Below are positions 41,027 to 49,095 of a stretch of 49,095 nucleotides of DNA, piece by piece. Below the pieces are notes generated by a model. That model was not told the DNA's origin. It saw only the letters and a program-made list of their open reading frames with translations, and made no database searches. Numbering within the stretch: position 1 is the first letter of the stretch; each line of letters begins with the position of its first letter. The position numbers were made by a program, and so were the translations under genes. This DNA comes from JAFDWI01 sp964544305 (lineage in GTDB: Bacteria > Actinomycetota > Acidimicrobiia > Acidimicrobiales > Iamiaceae), in NCBI GenBank assembly GCA_964544305.1, contig CAZJAZ010000016.1:1-49095 (forward strand), given 5' to 3'.

Positions 41027-41827
41027 ATGGCTGATTTTACCGCGAAAGACGTCCAGGCACTACGCCAGGCAACGGGCGCGGGCATCATGGATGCCAAGCG
41101 CGCACTGACCGAAAGCGGCGGTGACCCAGACGCTGCACGCAAATGGTTGCGAGAGAAAGGTCTCGCGAAAGCAGCGGATCGCACCGACCGCGAGAACTCC
41201 GAAGGTGTCGTGGCCATTGGTGTTGCCGCTCCACGGGTCGCGCTCGTTGAACTCAAGTGCGAAACCGATTTCGTTGCAAAGTCTGATGCTTTTGCCCCGT
41301 TGGCACAGCAGATTGCGGACGCCATCGCCGCAAAGGGAGCTGACGCGATCGAATCGTTTGCCGAGCAAGTGGATGACCTGAAGATTCGCCTCAAAGAGAA
41401 CATTTCGGTTGGTCGAACTGCGGAGTTTGTGGCCGCTGACAATGCCGTTATCGGCACCTATGTCCACCGTCAAGATGGTCGTGGTGTCAATGCTGTGGCC
41501 GTTGAACTGGCTGGCGGAACCGAAGAACTTGCCCACGATGTGGCGGTTCATATTGCGTTCACCAAGCCAAGCGCCGTGTCGCGCGATGAGGTTCCTGAAG
41601 CTGAAGTTGCAGCCGAGCGCGCCACATTGACCGACATCACTCGTGCGGAAGGCAAACCGGAAGCTGCTCTTGAAAAGATCGTTGAAGGTCGTCTTTCTGG
41701 TTGGTATAGCGAGCGGGTCGTCCTTGAACAGAAGTACGTCAAGGACGAAAAAGTCACGGTCGCGAAATTGCTTGAGGCAGCGGGCGCGACGCTCGTTCGT
41801 TTCGAACAGATCGTTTTGGGAAGCTGA
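41027..41827 (+). CDS. tsf: Elongation factor Ts
   Basis: EF-Ts exchanges GDP for GTP on EF-Tu. The ATG at 41027 is 1 base after the rpsB stop, with GGAG 6 bases before. The protein has 266 residues. It contains the UBA-like N-terminal domain (FTAKDVQALRQATGAGIMDAKRAL), the binding motif ELKCETDFVAKSDAF, the core domains and the C-terminal YSERVVLEQKYVKDEKVTVAKLL. It is shorter than E. coli Ts (283), as in other Actinobacteria. Confidence 0.97.
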   Translation: MADFTAKDVQALRQATGAGIMDAKRALTESGGDPDAARKWLREKGLAKAADRTDRENSEGVVAIGVAAPRVALVELKCETDFVAKSDAFAPLAQQIADAIAAKGADAIESFAEQVDDLKIRLKENISVGRTAEFVAADNAVIGTYVHRQDGRGVNAVAVELAGGTEELAHDVAVHIAFTKPSAVSRDEVPEAEVAAERATLTDITRAEGKPEAALEKIVEGRLSGWYSERVVLEQKYVKDEKVTVAKLLEAAGATLVRFEQIVLGS

Positions 41828-41830
41828 TCG

Positions 41831-42553
41831 GTGACCGACCCGCACTGGCGTCGGATCCTGCTCAAGCTTTCCGGCGAGTCATTTGCCGGTGACGCTGGTT
41901 TTGGCATCGATGGCGACGTGGTTGGTGATTTAGCTCGCCAAATTGCTCAAGTTCGCCAAGAACTGGGCGTTGACATCGCTGTCGTTGTGGGTGGCGGCAA
42001 CATTTGGCGTGGTATGACCGGTGCTGGGGCCGGAATGGATCGTGCGCAGGCCGATTACATGGGCATGCTTGCGACCGTCATCAACGCGCTCGCATTGCAA
42101 GATCTCCTTGAACGTCTCGGGCAACCCACTCGGGTGCAAAGTGCAATCAACATGGCTCAGGTTGCCGAGTCATATGTGCGCCGGCGCGCATTGCGGCACT
42201 TGGAAAAGGGTCGCGTGGTGATTTTTGCTGGTGGTTCTGGCAATCCCTACTTCACGACCGATACGACGGCTGCACTGCGAGCGGTTGAAATAGGCGCAGA
42301 TGTCCTCCTCAAAGGCAGTCATTCTGGTGTTGATGGCATTTACACCGATGACCCACGTACAAACCCTGACGCGGTAAAACTTGACGAGATCACGTACCTC
42401 GACGTGCTCAATCGAGGGCTCAAAGTTATGGACGCGACCTCGATCACCATGTGTATGGACAACGAGATACCTGTTGTCGTGTTTGATCTCATGACCGACG
42501 GAAACATCAGGTCCATTCTTGAGGGGCAAAAGCTGGGTACCCTGGTGCAATGA
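41831..42553 (+). CDS. pyrH: Uridylate kinase
   Basis: PyrH phosphorylates UMP to UDP. The protein has 240 residues from GTG 41831. Typical segments are ILLKLSGESFAG, VVGGGNIWRGM, DYMGMLATVINALALQD, VVIFAGGSGNPYFTTDT, KGSHSGVDGIYTDDP and DATSITMCMDN. It overlaps frr by 4 bp (ATGA). The order rpsB-tsf-pyrH-frr is conserved in most bacteria. Confidence 0.97.
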   Translation: MTDPHWRRILLKLSGESFAGDAGFGIDGDVVGDLARQIAQVRQELGVDIAVVVGGGNIWRGMTGAGAGMDRAQADYMGMLATVINALALQDLLERLGQPTRVQSAINMAQVAESYVRRRALRHLEKGRVVIFAGGSGNPYFTTDTTAALRAVEIGADVLLKGSHSGVDGIYTDDPRTNPDAVKLDEITYLDVLNRGLKVMDATSITMCMDNEIPVVVFDLMTDGNIRSILEGQKLGTLVQ

Positions 42554-43119
42554 GTTCTGAGTTGATTGAGGTCGTGACGGCAACCGCGACCGAGCGTATG
42601 ACCAAAGCGGTGCAACACACTCGCAGCGAATTCTCGGGTGTTCGTACTGGTCGGGCTGCTCCGGCGCTGATCGAAAAGCTGCCGGTGGAGTATTACGGAT
42701 CAGAAGTACCCCTTCAACAGCTCGCGTCGTTTTCCGTGCCAGAAGCACGACAGCTCTTGGTATCCCCGTTTGACAAGGGGGCAATGGCCGCCATTGAACG
42801 GGCCATCCAAATGGCGGACCTTGGCTTGAATCCATCGAATGATGGAGCGGTCATTCGCTTGGTGTTCCCACCACTCACTGCCCAGCGACGTACCGAGCTT
42901 GTAAAACTTGTGAAGGCTATGGCTGAAGAAGGTCGTATCTCGTTGCGCAATGCCAGGCGCAGCGCACGTCACGAACTCGATGAACTTGCGGAGAGCTCTG
43001 ACATCTCTGACGATGACCGCGCAAGGGCCAACAAAGAACTCGATAAGATCACGCACACCCATGAGTCGCAAATCGACGATGCGCTTGCGCATAAGGAACG
43101 CGAGCTACTCGACGACTGA
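42550..43119 (+). CDS. frr: Ribosome recycling factor
   Basis: The protein has 189 residues and, with EF-G, splits post-termination ribosomes. The family pattern is visible: MTKAVQHTRSEFSGVRTGRA, LPVEYYGSEVPLQQLASFSVPEARQLLV over two segments, NDGAVIRLVFPPLTAQRRTELVK and ARRSARHELDEL. It overlaps pyrH by 4 bp and is 42 bp before cdsA. Confidence 0.97.
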   Translation: MSSELIEVVTATATERMTKAVQHTRSEFSGVRTGRAAPALIEKLPVEYYGSEVPLQQLASFSVPEARQLLVSPFDKGAMAAIERAIQMADLGLNPSNDGAVIRLVFPPLTAQRRTELVKLVKAMAEEGRISLRNARRSARHELDELAESSDISDDDRARANKELDKITHTHESQIDDALAHKERELLDD

Positions 43120-43161
43120 GGAGACTGAACGTGCACTGCAGCCTTTCAAGGAGGCCCCAAG

Positions 43162-44757
43162 ATGGGTGACCAGGACGACCGTCAAAAAGGAGACGATCGG
43201 GGAGACGTCACAGAGGGAGTTCGGATCATCGGTGCACAAGAGGCTGCCGAGGCCGTTGAGCGCGGCGATGTTGCGCCACGCCTACCCGAAGAAGAACCAC
43301 GCTTTGGCGATCGGCCACAGTCGACGACCCCTACTGGGGCCCGGCCTGCGCTGCGGTTCCCGCTCGACGCAGACTCGGACCCGTCTGCATTGACGCGACC
43401 TTATGTTCTGCCGAAACGACTGCCAGGAGATGACCCAAGTCCGTCGGGGCAGGTTGAAATGCCACATTGGACGGACCCTCCCACCGGCGAAGTCCCCGCC
43501 GTACTTGTCGAATCAGGGGACGCCGGAGAAGACCTAGACGCCTGGTCATCGTTTGCCACCTCTGCCCCAACTCGTTGGCGAGCCGATGGGGATGACTGGG
43601 ATGACACGGGAGAGTATGCGGCCGCCCTCGAAGATTCCGAGAGCCCACTTGGTGCCTTAGATGAAACCGATCGCCCCACCGATGATGAATTGTTTTCGTT
43701 TGATGATGTCGAAGAGCTTGCGGCTAAGCGAACGGCAAAGCGCAGCGCTCAGCGTGCAAGAGCGGTGACCGGCCAGCATCAGGTATTTCCTGGCGACGAT
43801 GATCCAACACTTGATGAATTCGACGAGTCGCCCGTGTTTGATGGCGGTCACGATGACGACAGCGCGGATGAACCTGTCCGCAATGTCCGGCGTCCTGCCG
43901 CTCGTCAACGACACGTTGCGCGAGGGGCCGATAGTGGGGATGGTGGCGGGCGAGACGTTCCGACAGCAGTAGCCGCTGGTGCAGCCATCGGGATTGTGTC
44001 GCTGATCTGCTTCTTGCTTGGTGCGGCGGTGGTGGCGGTGCTTGTGACTGCAGTTATTGCCGTTGGCGCGGTTGAGTATTTCTCATCAAGCCAGCGTGCG
44101 GGCCTTCGCCCTGCGTCTCTGTTGGGATTAGTTGCGACCATTGCTTTTCCTCTCGCGACGTATTGGCGAGGTGAAGCAGCGGTGCCGCTCTTGATCGGTC
44201 TTTCGTTGGTGTTCTGTTTCATTTGGTATCTGGTCGGTGCCGGTGGCGATAGCCCGGTTGTGGAAGGCGTTGGCGCAACCATGGTGGGCATTGCTTGGAT
44301 TGGACTACTCGGATCATTCGCCACGCTGATGCTGCGCGCTCCAGATGGTCGCAGCGTGTTGCTTGCGGTCATTTTTGTCACGGTGGCCTATGACGTGGGT
44401 GCGTTCTTCTCTGGACGAGCTTTTGGCCATCGGCCATTGTCAGCGGCGAGCCCGCACAAGACGGTTGAAGGGGTCGTAGGTGGGGTCGCTGCCGCGGTTG
44501 TCGTGGGGATGATCCTTGGCGGCGCGCAGATTGGTGCTCCATTTCATGGTTTTGGTCACGGCCTGCTTCTGGGGCTTGCGGTTGGGGTCGCGGCCACTTT
44601 CGGCGATCTGTGTGAATCGCTGGTGAAACGCGATCTCGGGATCAAAGATTTCGGGGCGGTGATCCCCGGACACGGCGGAGTCCTTGATCGAGTTGACGGC
44701 CTCCTCTTTGTGTTGCCCGCGGTGTATTACCTGATCATTGGCCTGCATTGGGTGTGA
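43162..44757 (+). CDS. cdsA: Phosphatidate cytidylyltransferase with long acidic N-terminus
   Basis: CdsA makes CDP-diacylglycerol from phosphatidate and CTP. AAGGAGG lies 7 bases before the ATG. The first 265 of 531 residues are acidic, Pro/Asp-rich and without hydrophobic segments, hence probably disordered and cytoplasmic. The remaining half has about eight membrane helices from AAGAAIGIVSLICFLLGA onward and the family signature SLVKRDLGIKDFGAVIPGHG, then GVLDRVDGLLF. Typical CdsA has 260-300 residues, so the extension doubles its length. It overlaps dxr (GTGA). The gene links the acyl pathway (PlsX, ACP) with phospholipid synthesis. Confidence 0.95.
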   Translation: MGDQDDRQKGDDRGDVTEGVRIIGAQEAAEAVERGDVAPRLPEEEPRFGDRPQSTTPTGARPALRFPLDADSDPSALTRPYVLPKRLPGDDPSPSGQVEMPHWTDPPTGEVPAVLVESGDAGEDLDAWSSFATSAPTRWRADGDDWDDTGEYAAALEDSESPLGALDETDRPTDDELFSFDDVEELAAKRTAKRSAQRARAVTGQHQVFPGDDDPTLDEFDESPVFDGGHDDDSADEPVRNVRRPAARQRHVARGADSGDGGGRDVPTAVAAGAAIGIVSLICFLLGAAVVAVLVTAVIAVGAVEYFSSSQRAGLRPASLLGLVATIAFPLATYWRGEAAVPLLIGLSLVFCFIWYLVGAGGDSPVVEGVGATMVGIAWIGLLGSFATLMLRAPDGRSVLLAVIFVTVAYDVGAFFSGRAFGHRPLSAASPHKTVEGVVGGVAAAVVVGMILGGAQIGAPFHGFGHGLLLGLAVGVAATFGDLCESLVKRDLGIKDFGAVIPGHGGVLDRVDGLLFVLPAVYYLIIGLHWV

Positions 44758-45983
44758 CCTCGGTTGCAATTGCCGGATCAACCGGTTCGATTGGAACGCA
44801 AACCCTCGATGTTCTATCGCACGAACCAGAGAGGTTCACGCTGAGCGCTCTTGGCGCCTCGGGCAACAAAATCGAGAAGATTGTTGAGCAAGCGCAAGCG
44901 ACCCATCCCAATGTGGTGGCGGTCGACAATGACCGCCATGCAATCGAGCTCGCAAGACTCATTCCATCGAATTGTGAACTCCGTGCGGGACCGGGAGCGT
45001 TAGAAAGTATCGCGACGGAAAGCGACGTGTGTATCAACGGCGTGGTCGGTTTCGCTGGACTTGGGGTGACGCTTGCGACACTCCGTGCTGGGAAGCGGCT
45101 TGGCCTCGCGAATAAGGAGTCGCTCATTGCGGCAGGCCCGGTCGTGCAGCAAGCCCGGCGAACCCCAGGAGCGCAATTGATACCGGTCGACTCCGAACAT
45201 GCGGCGCTGCACCAGTGCCTTCGCTCTGGCGGGTACACCAATGGAACCGGTCAGCGAACCGGTGACGGCGATCAATTGGCTCCCCGACGGGTTCGATCGT
45301 TGGTTTTGACGGCAAGTGGTGGGCCATTTCGCGGCATGCAAGACGCTGATCTTGAGGCGGTGACGCTCGACGATGCCCTCGCACATCCCACCTGGAAGAT
45401 GGGTCCAAAAATCACCGTTGATTCATCAACCTTGATGAATAAAGGCCTAGAAGTAATCGAGGCCTTTGAGTTATTTGGTACGCCGGCTGGTGATGCAGGC
45501 GTCGGCATCACCCTTGAAGAAATTGATGTGGTGGTTCACCCACAATCGATCGTGCATTCGATGGTGACGTTTGCTGATGCATCAACGATTGCACAGCTTT
45601 CAATGCCCGACATGCGGCTACCAATTTCCTACGCGTTGTCGTGGCCTGATCGGTGTGCGGTTCCCTTTGGGGTGATTGATTGGACTGAGAAGCGAACGCT
45701 TCACTTTGAGCCTCCCGACCGGAAAACGTTTCGATGCCTTGACCTTGCCTATGCGGCTGTGCGACTCGCCCCGAGTGCTCCCGCATGGCTGAATGCCGCA
45801 AATGAGGTGGTTGTTGAGGCGTTCCTACAGAAAAGAATTTCGTGGAAGTCGATCGCCGAGGTTCTCGAAGATGCACTTTCCCGGCATGATGGAACCTCAC
45901 TATTGACAATCGACGACGTCCTTGACGTTGACCGAGCATCACGAGCGATGACAACCCGCCTCATTGGCGAGAGGACCACATGA
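44754..45983 (+). CDS. dxr: 1-deoxy-D-xylulose 5-phosphate reductoisomerase
   Basis: Dxr makes methylerythritol phosphate in the non-mevalonate isoprenoid pathway. GTG 44754 overlaps the cdsA stop and gives 409 residues; TTG 44748 is a weaker alternative. NADPH motif GSTGSIG opens the protein. The metal site is PVDSEHAAL (Asp, Glu) with the second Glu in MNKGLEVIEA, and LTASGGPFRG is intact. Between QCLRSGG and RVRSLVLTASGG there is an extra stretch of about 15 polar residues. HPQSIVHSMV and AANEVVVEAF are typical. Paired with ispG just downstream. Confidence 0.96.
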   Translation: MTSVAIAGSTGSIGTQTLDVLSHEPERFTLSALGASGNKIEKIVEQAQATHPNVVAVDNDRHAIELARLIPSNCELRAGPGALESIATESDVCINGVVGFAGLGVTLATLRAGKRLGLANKESLIAAGPVVQQARRTPGAQLIPVDSEHAALHQCLRSGGYTNGTGQRTGDGDQLAPRRVRSLVLTASGGPFRGMQDADLEAVTLDDALAHPTWKMGPKITVDSSTLMNKGLEVIEAFELFGTPAGDAGVGITLEEIDVVVHPQSIVHSMVTFADASTIAQLSMPDMRLPISYALSWPDRCAVPFGVIDWTEKRTLHFEPPDRKTFRCLDLAYAAVRLAPSAPAWLNAANEVVVEAFLQKRISWKSIAEVLEDALSRHDGTSLLTIDDVLDVDRASRAMTTRLIGERTT

Positions 45984-47401
45984 CCGACGACTCCAATTCG
46001 CCGAAGAATGAGCCGAATCAAAGCACAGAATCCCATTGGATTCGTGTCTCGATTATGGCTGCCGCGCTGGTGCTTGCGATTGTGACCCTTGGTTGGTGGG
46101 GGTTGGCGATTATTGCCGGGCTGGTCTTAATGATTTTCTTGCACGAGTTGGGCCATTTCATCATGGCCAAGCGTGCCGGCATGAAAGTGACGGAGTTTTT
46201 CTTGTGTTTCGGCCCGAAGCTGTGGTCGTTTCGTCGAGGCGAAACCGAGTATGGAATCAAGCTCATTCCACTTGGGGCATACGTCAAGATCGTCGGCATG
46301 TCGATGGCCGAAGAGGTTGACGAAGCAGATCTTGAGCGGACGTACCGGGCAAAGCCGTTTTGGGAGCGCTTTGGTGTGGCGGTTGCAGGTTCAACCATGC
46401 ATTTCTTGCAAGCGCTCGTACTCATTTTTGTGATTCTCGTGTTCACCGGTGTTCCTGGTGGAACCATGACGATGCAAGACACGTCGCATCAACCGGCCGT
46501 TGTCGGTGATGTGTATGCACATTGTCCAGCGGCGCAGGCCGGTATGCGCCCAGATGATGAAGTTCTTGCGGTGAACGGTGAACGAGTTCGCCATTACACC
46601 GAGCTCGGTGACATGATCGCCCCGCTCGCGAATCAAGATGCAACATTTACGATCAAGCGCGGCGAAGAAACGAAGAAGGTCGTTGCACACATCGTTGCCC
46701 GAGACGATTCACCGGGGGCACGTGGTCTGCTTGGTGTGACCTATGGAGTTCGGTCCGCTGACGTTGAACGAGTGGGTGCGCTCCGGGCGATCCCTCAGAC
46801 ATTCCAAGAATTTGGAAATCTCATGGGACAGACCCTCCCGGCCTTCTTCAAAGCATTTAGTCCTTCGAGCTTGAAGTCGTTTGGAAATCAAGTCGCGAAC
46901 GCGAAAGAAGATCGGCGTGCGGCACAAACGTCTGTTGCTGGATCTCCAAGCACGACCGTTTTGGCATCTTCGCAGTCGCCATCTGCCCAACAGGTATCAA
47001 CCGCAAAATGTGTGGCATCGATGGGAGGAGAGCCCGCTTTCAAGTCAACGTCAGTTGATGAGACAGAGGCGTCGAGTCGATTCATGTCGATCATTGGCAT
47101 TTTTGAAGTTGGCCGTGGCATGGCGGAGAACAGCGGGCTTTCGTCGCTCCTCGCGTTGTTTGTTCTCGTAAATATTTTCATTGGGTTGTTCAATTTGATT
47201 CCGTTGCCCCCATTTGACGGTGGGCATGTCATGGTTGCAGTGTGGGAGAAAATCCAAGAGTGGCGCAAAGGAATGTCCACTCGTTATTACGTTGATGCCA
47301 ATAAGTTGTTGCCGGTCACATCGATCGTGATCTTGTTACTGGGGTTGCTTGCCGTGACCACTATCTATCTCGATGTGGTGAATCCGCCTAGGCTGAACTG
47401 A
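45980..47401 (+). CDS. rseP: Site-2 intramembrane protease RseP/Rip1-like
   Basis: The protein has 473 residues and overlaps dxr by 4 bp (ATGA). It cleaves anti-sigma factors or signal-peptide remnants within the membrane. The zinc motif HELGH is at 55-59 in the second hydrophobic segment, and the third ligand lies in NLIPLPPFDGGH near 410. One PDZ domain (about 165-235) lies in the extracytoplasmic loop. A Ser/Ala-rich insert of about 60 residues (about 305-365) precedes the C-terminal helices. The dxr-rseP-ispG order is conserved in Actinobacteria. Confidence 0.95.
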   Translation: MTDDSNSPKNEPNQSTESHWIRVSIMAAALVLAIVTLGWWGLAIIAGLVLMIFLHELGHFIMAKRAGMKVTEFFLCFGPKLWSFRRGETEYGIKLIPLGAYVKIVGMSMAEEVDEADLERTYRAKPFWERFGVAVAGSTMHFLQALVLIFVILVFTGVPGGTMTMQDTSHQPAVVGDVYAHCPAAQAGMRPDDEVLAVNGERVRHYTELGDMIAPLANQDATFTIKRGEETKKVVAHIVARDDSPGARGLLGVTYGVRSADVERVGALRAIPQTFQEFGNLMGQTLPAFFKAFSPSSLKSFGNQVANAKEDRRAAQTSVAGSPSTTVLASSQSPSAQQVSTAKCVASMGGEPAFKSTSVDETEASSRFMSIIGIFEVGRGMAENSGLSSLLALFVLVNIFIGLFNLIPLPPFDGGHVMVAVWEKIQEWRKGMSTRYYVDANKLLPVTSIVILLLGLLAVTTIYLDVVNPPRLN

Positions 47402-47404
47402 ATC

Positions 47405-48652
47405 ATGGAGTACTTGGTCACAAGCCGTTACGCGAGGCGAACAACTCGCCAAATAGTTCTTGCTCATCCACGAAACCCGGTTGCGGTCGGTGGAGACGCG
47501 CCGATCAGTGTGCAGTCGATGACCACGACGAAGACGGCAGACGTAGACGGCACGTTGGCTCAGATCTACGCATTGCGTGGCGCAGGTGCCGACATTGTGC
47601 GATGTACCTGCAACGACGCTGAAGCGGCGGCTGGACTGGCTCAAATTGTGCCGAGGTCACCGGTTCCGATCGTCGCGGACATTCATCATCAATACCGACG
47701 CGCGTTGGAGGCGTTAGAAGCGGGAGTTCATTGTTTGCGTCTGAACCCGGGCAACATCAAGAATCCTTCGCACATCAAGACAGTCGCGGCAGAAGCGAAA
47801 GACCGTGGCGTGCCAATTCGCATTGGGGTGAATGGCGGATCGTTGCATCCTGATTTGTACAAGAAATACGGTGACCGGGTAACCCCGGAAGCCATGGTTG
47901 AGTCGGCGATGACCGAACTCGCCTATTTCGATGAAGTTGATTTTCATGATGTAAAGATTTCGGTGAAAGCCTCGAATGTACCGCTCATGATTGAGGCTTA
48001 CCGTCAGTTGTCCGAGGCGACGGATCATCCGCTTCACTTGGGAGTAACCGAAGCTGGCCCGCTCCCCGGAGGACTTCTCAAAGGAACGGCCGGCATTGCA
48101 ACGTTGCTATCAGAAGGTATCGGTGACACAATCCGGTATTCGCTAACCGCAGATCCAGTTGAAGAAGCGCGTGCGGGCCGAACACTTCTCGAAGCGCTCG
48201 GCTTGCGCGAGCGAACCGGCCTCGACTTGATTGCCTGCCCTTCTTGTGGCCGCGCCGAAATTGACGTCATCGGACTCGCCGCCGAAGCACAGCTTGCCCT
48301 GGCCGATCGTGACCTGCCGTTGCAAATTGCCGTGATGGGGTGTGTGGTGAATGGTCCGGGCGAAGCGCGTGACGCGGACCTTGGGATTGCCGGAGGCAAA
48401 GACAAAGGTCACCTGTTTGTGAAGGGCACAAACGTGGCTGTGGTGGCGCAGGACGAAATGGTGGCCACGTTGGTGGAGTGGGCGGAGTTCATTGCAGAAC
48501 ATGGTGTTGAGGCGGCGTTGGCTCGCGTTGATACGGAAAAAGCCAAGCGTGAGGCGCAACGAGATCGTGCGGCGTTGCTCATCGAGCGTGGCGCTGATGT
48601 CAACAATGATGGTGCGCGTATCGAGCGCATTCGACGTATCGAAGAGTCCTGA
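47405..48652 (+). CDS. ispG: 4-hydroxy-3-methylbut-2-en-1-yl diphosphate synthase
   Basis: IspG (GcpE) makes HMBPP in the methylerythritol phosphate pathway with a 4Fe-4S cluster. The protein has 415 residues. TIM-barrel part: VQSMTTTKTADVDGTLAQI, DIVRCTCNDAEAA, PIVADIHHQYRRAL, LRLNPGNI, IRIGVNGGSL. The cluster cysteines are in ACPSCGRAEID and MGCVVNGPGEA. A Lys/Arg/Glu-rich C-terminal tail of some 30 residues extends beyond the domain. It follows rseP by 3 bp. Confidence 0.97.
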   Translation: MEYLVTSRYARRTTRQIVLAHPRNPVAVGGDAPISVQSMTTTKTADVDGTLAQIYALRGAGADIVRCTCNDAEAAAGLAQIVPRSPVPIVADIHHQYRRALEALEAGVHCLRLNPGNIKNPSHIKTVAAEAKDRGVPIRIGVNGGSLHPDLYKKYGDRVTPEAMVESAMTELAYFDEVDFHDVKISVKASNVPLMIEAYRQLSEATDHPLHLGVTEAGPLPGGLLKGTAGIATLLSEGIGDTIRYSLTADPVEEARAGRTLLEALGLRERTGLDLIACPSCGRAEIDVIGLAAEAQLALADRDLPLQIAVMGCVVNGPGEARDADLGIAGGKDKGHLFVKGTNVAVVAQDEMVATLVEWAEFIAEHGVEAALARVDTEKAKREAQRDRAALLIERGADVNNDGARIERIRRIEES

Positions 48653-48674
48653 AGATCCGGGTAGGGTCGACGTG

Positions 48675-49095
48675 ATGAATGTCGACGAAACCCAATTGCT
48701 GTCTTCAATTGCGACGGGCTTGCATATTGGAGGCGAATGGCAACCTGCGACGTCGGGTGCAACCTTTGAGGTGGATGATCCCGCAACCGGTCAGCCGCTT
48801 GGCGTTGCGGTAGCGAACGGCGGGCGAGTCGATGCGCTGCGCGCTCTAGACGCAGCCGTTGGCGTTCAAGAATCGTGGGCCACAACGCCCCCGCGCGTTC
48901 GATCTGAAATGTTGCGTCGTGCGTACGAGGGATGTGTAGCAAATACGGAGCGCCTTGCCCTTGCGATGACGCTTGAAATGGGTAAGCCCCTCGTGCAAAG
49001 CCGGGGAGAAGTGGCCTATGGGGCAGAGTTCTTTCGGTGGTTTTCGGAAGAGGCCGTGCGGATTAATGGCCGGTACACCGTTGCCCCGGGTGGAG
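48675..49095 (+). CDS. GabD-like aldehyde dehydrogenase (partial)
   Basis: The gene starts at ATG 48675, with AGGG upstream, and runs off the right edge; 140 residues are visible. The N-terminal domain of an NAD(P)-dependent aldehyde dehydrogenase is clear: IGGEWQPATSGATFEVDDPATG, LALAMTLEMGKPLVQSRGEV and AEFFRWFSEEAVRINGRY. The last motif is characteristic of succinate-semialdehyde dehydrogenase (GabD/GabD2 type). The catalytic Cys and Glu lie beyond the window, so the substrate is tentative. Confidence 0.85.
   Translation, partial: MNVDETQLLSSIATGLHIGGEWQPATSGATFEVDDPATGQPLGVAVANGGRVDALRALDAAVGVQESWATTPPRVRSEMLRRAYEGCVANTERLALAMTLEMGKPLVQSRGEVAYGAEFFRWFSEEAVRINGRYTVAPGG

Noticed and set aside
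41060..41845. 261-residue minus-strand open frame opposite tsf
   Set aside because: EF-Ts is certain on the plus strand; the reverse frame has no homology-like feature.
1..49095. tRNA genes, rRNA genes, CRISPR arrays, insertion sequences and phage genes
   Set aside because: No cloverleaf-like sequences, spaced direct repeats, transposase motifs or phage genes were recognised; XerC here is the chromosomal housekeeping type.

Overview
The window is a dense, mostly housekeeping stretch of an actinobacterial chromosome. Evidence for this is the gene order rsmD-coaD-sepIVA-yceD-rpmF-plsX-acpP-rnc-(fpg)-smc and xer-whiG-(M23)-rpsB-tsf-pyrH-frr-cdsA-dxr-rseP-ispG, the SepIVA-like protein, the WhiG-type sigma factor, the many GTG/TTG starts and the moderately high GC content. 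By overall flavour I would place it in or near the Acidimicrobiia (inference; no 16S or marker tree is available here). No tRNA, rRNA, CRISPR array, transposase or prophage gene was seen.

Positions 1-4150 (all minus strand) are accessory. They hold a truncated lipoprotein resembling a glycoside hydrolase N-terminus, a TFIIB-type zinc-ribbon protein, a YeaR/TehB-like cupin and a secreted GH30 glycosidase, which probably form one transcription unit. Upstream is an isolated gene with its own strong promoter and terminator, encoding a PqqD-like domain followed by an internal Tat signal and a beta-rich secreted domain. Positions 4415-5615 (plus) carry an alpha/beta hydrolase and a small membrane protein, which converge on a leftward zinc-ribbon-gnd-zwf-pgi sugar-phosphate operon (5569-9823).

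From 9867 rightward runs a long plus-strand series: RsmD, CoaD, SepIVA, YceD, an inserted penicillin-acylase-family hydrolase without signal peptide, L32, PlsX, ACP, RNase III, an Fpg/Nei-fold protein that has lost its catalytic residues, and SMC. A lipoprotein gene then converges on a leftward MoxR-DUF58-VWA operon (21954-24978). Divergent from that operon is a response regulator-histidine kinase-HtrA module that looks like an envelope-stress system in the style of MprAB-PepD.

Positions 28403-33543 are the protein-targeting and translation block: FtsY, a BON-domain protein, Ffh, S16, KhpA, RimM, TrmD and L19. It is followed by YraN, an enoyl-CoA hydratase-like protein, ComM, DprA, XerC and a WhiG-like sigma factor. 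A metal-ligand-less M23-like protein precedes rpsB. The block S2, EF-Ts, PyrH, Frr, CdsA, Dxr, RseP and IspG ties translation, membrane lipid and isoprenoid synthesis together. A GabD-like aldehyde dehydrogenase runs off the right end.

The items most worth following are the PqqD-like/internal-Tat protein, the degenerate Fpg-fold protein at the mutM position, the catalytically emptied M23 protein, the cytosolic-looking acylase inside the lipid-synthesis cluster, a perfect 14-bp inverted repeat inside htrA, and probable CTG starts of rnc and rimM in CTGA stop-start overlaps. Genes here often touch by 4 bp, and all four NTGA forms may be used.
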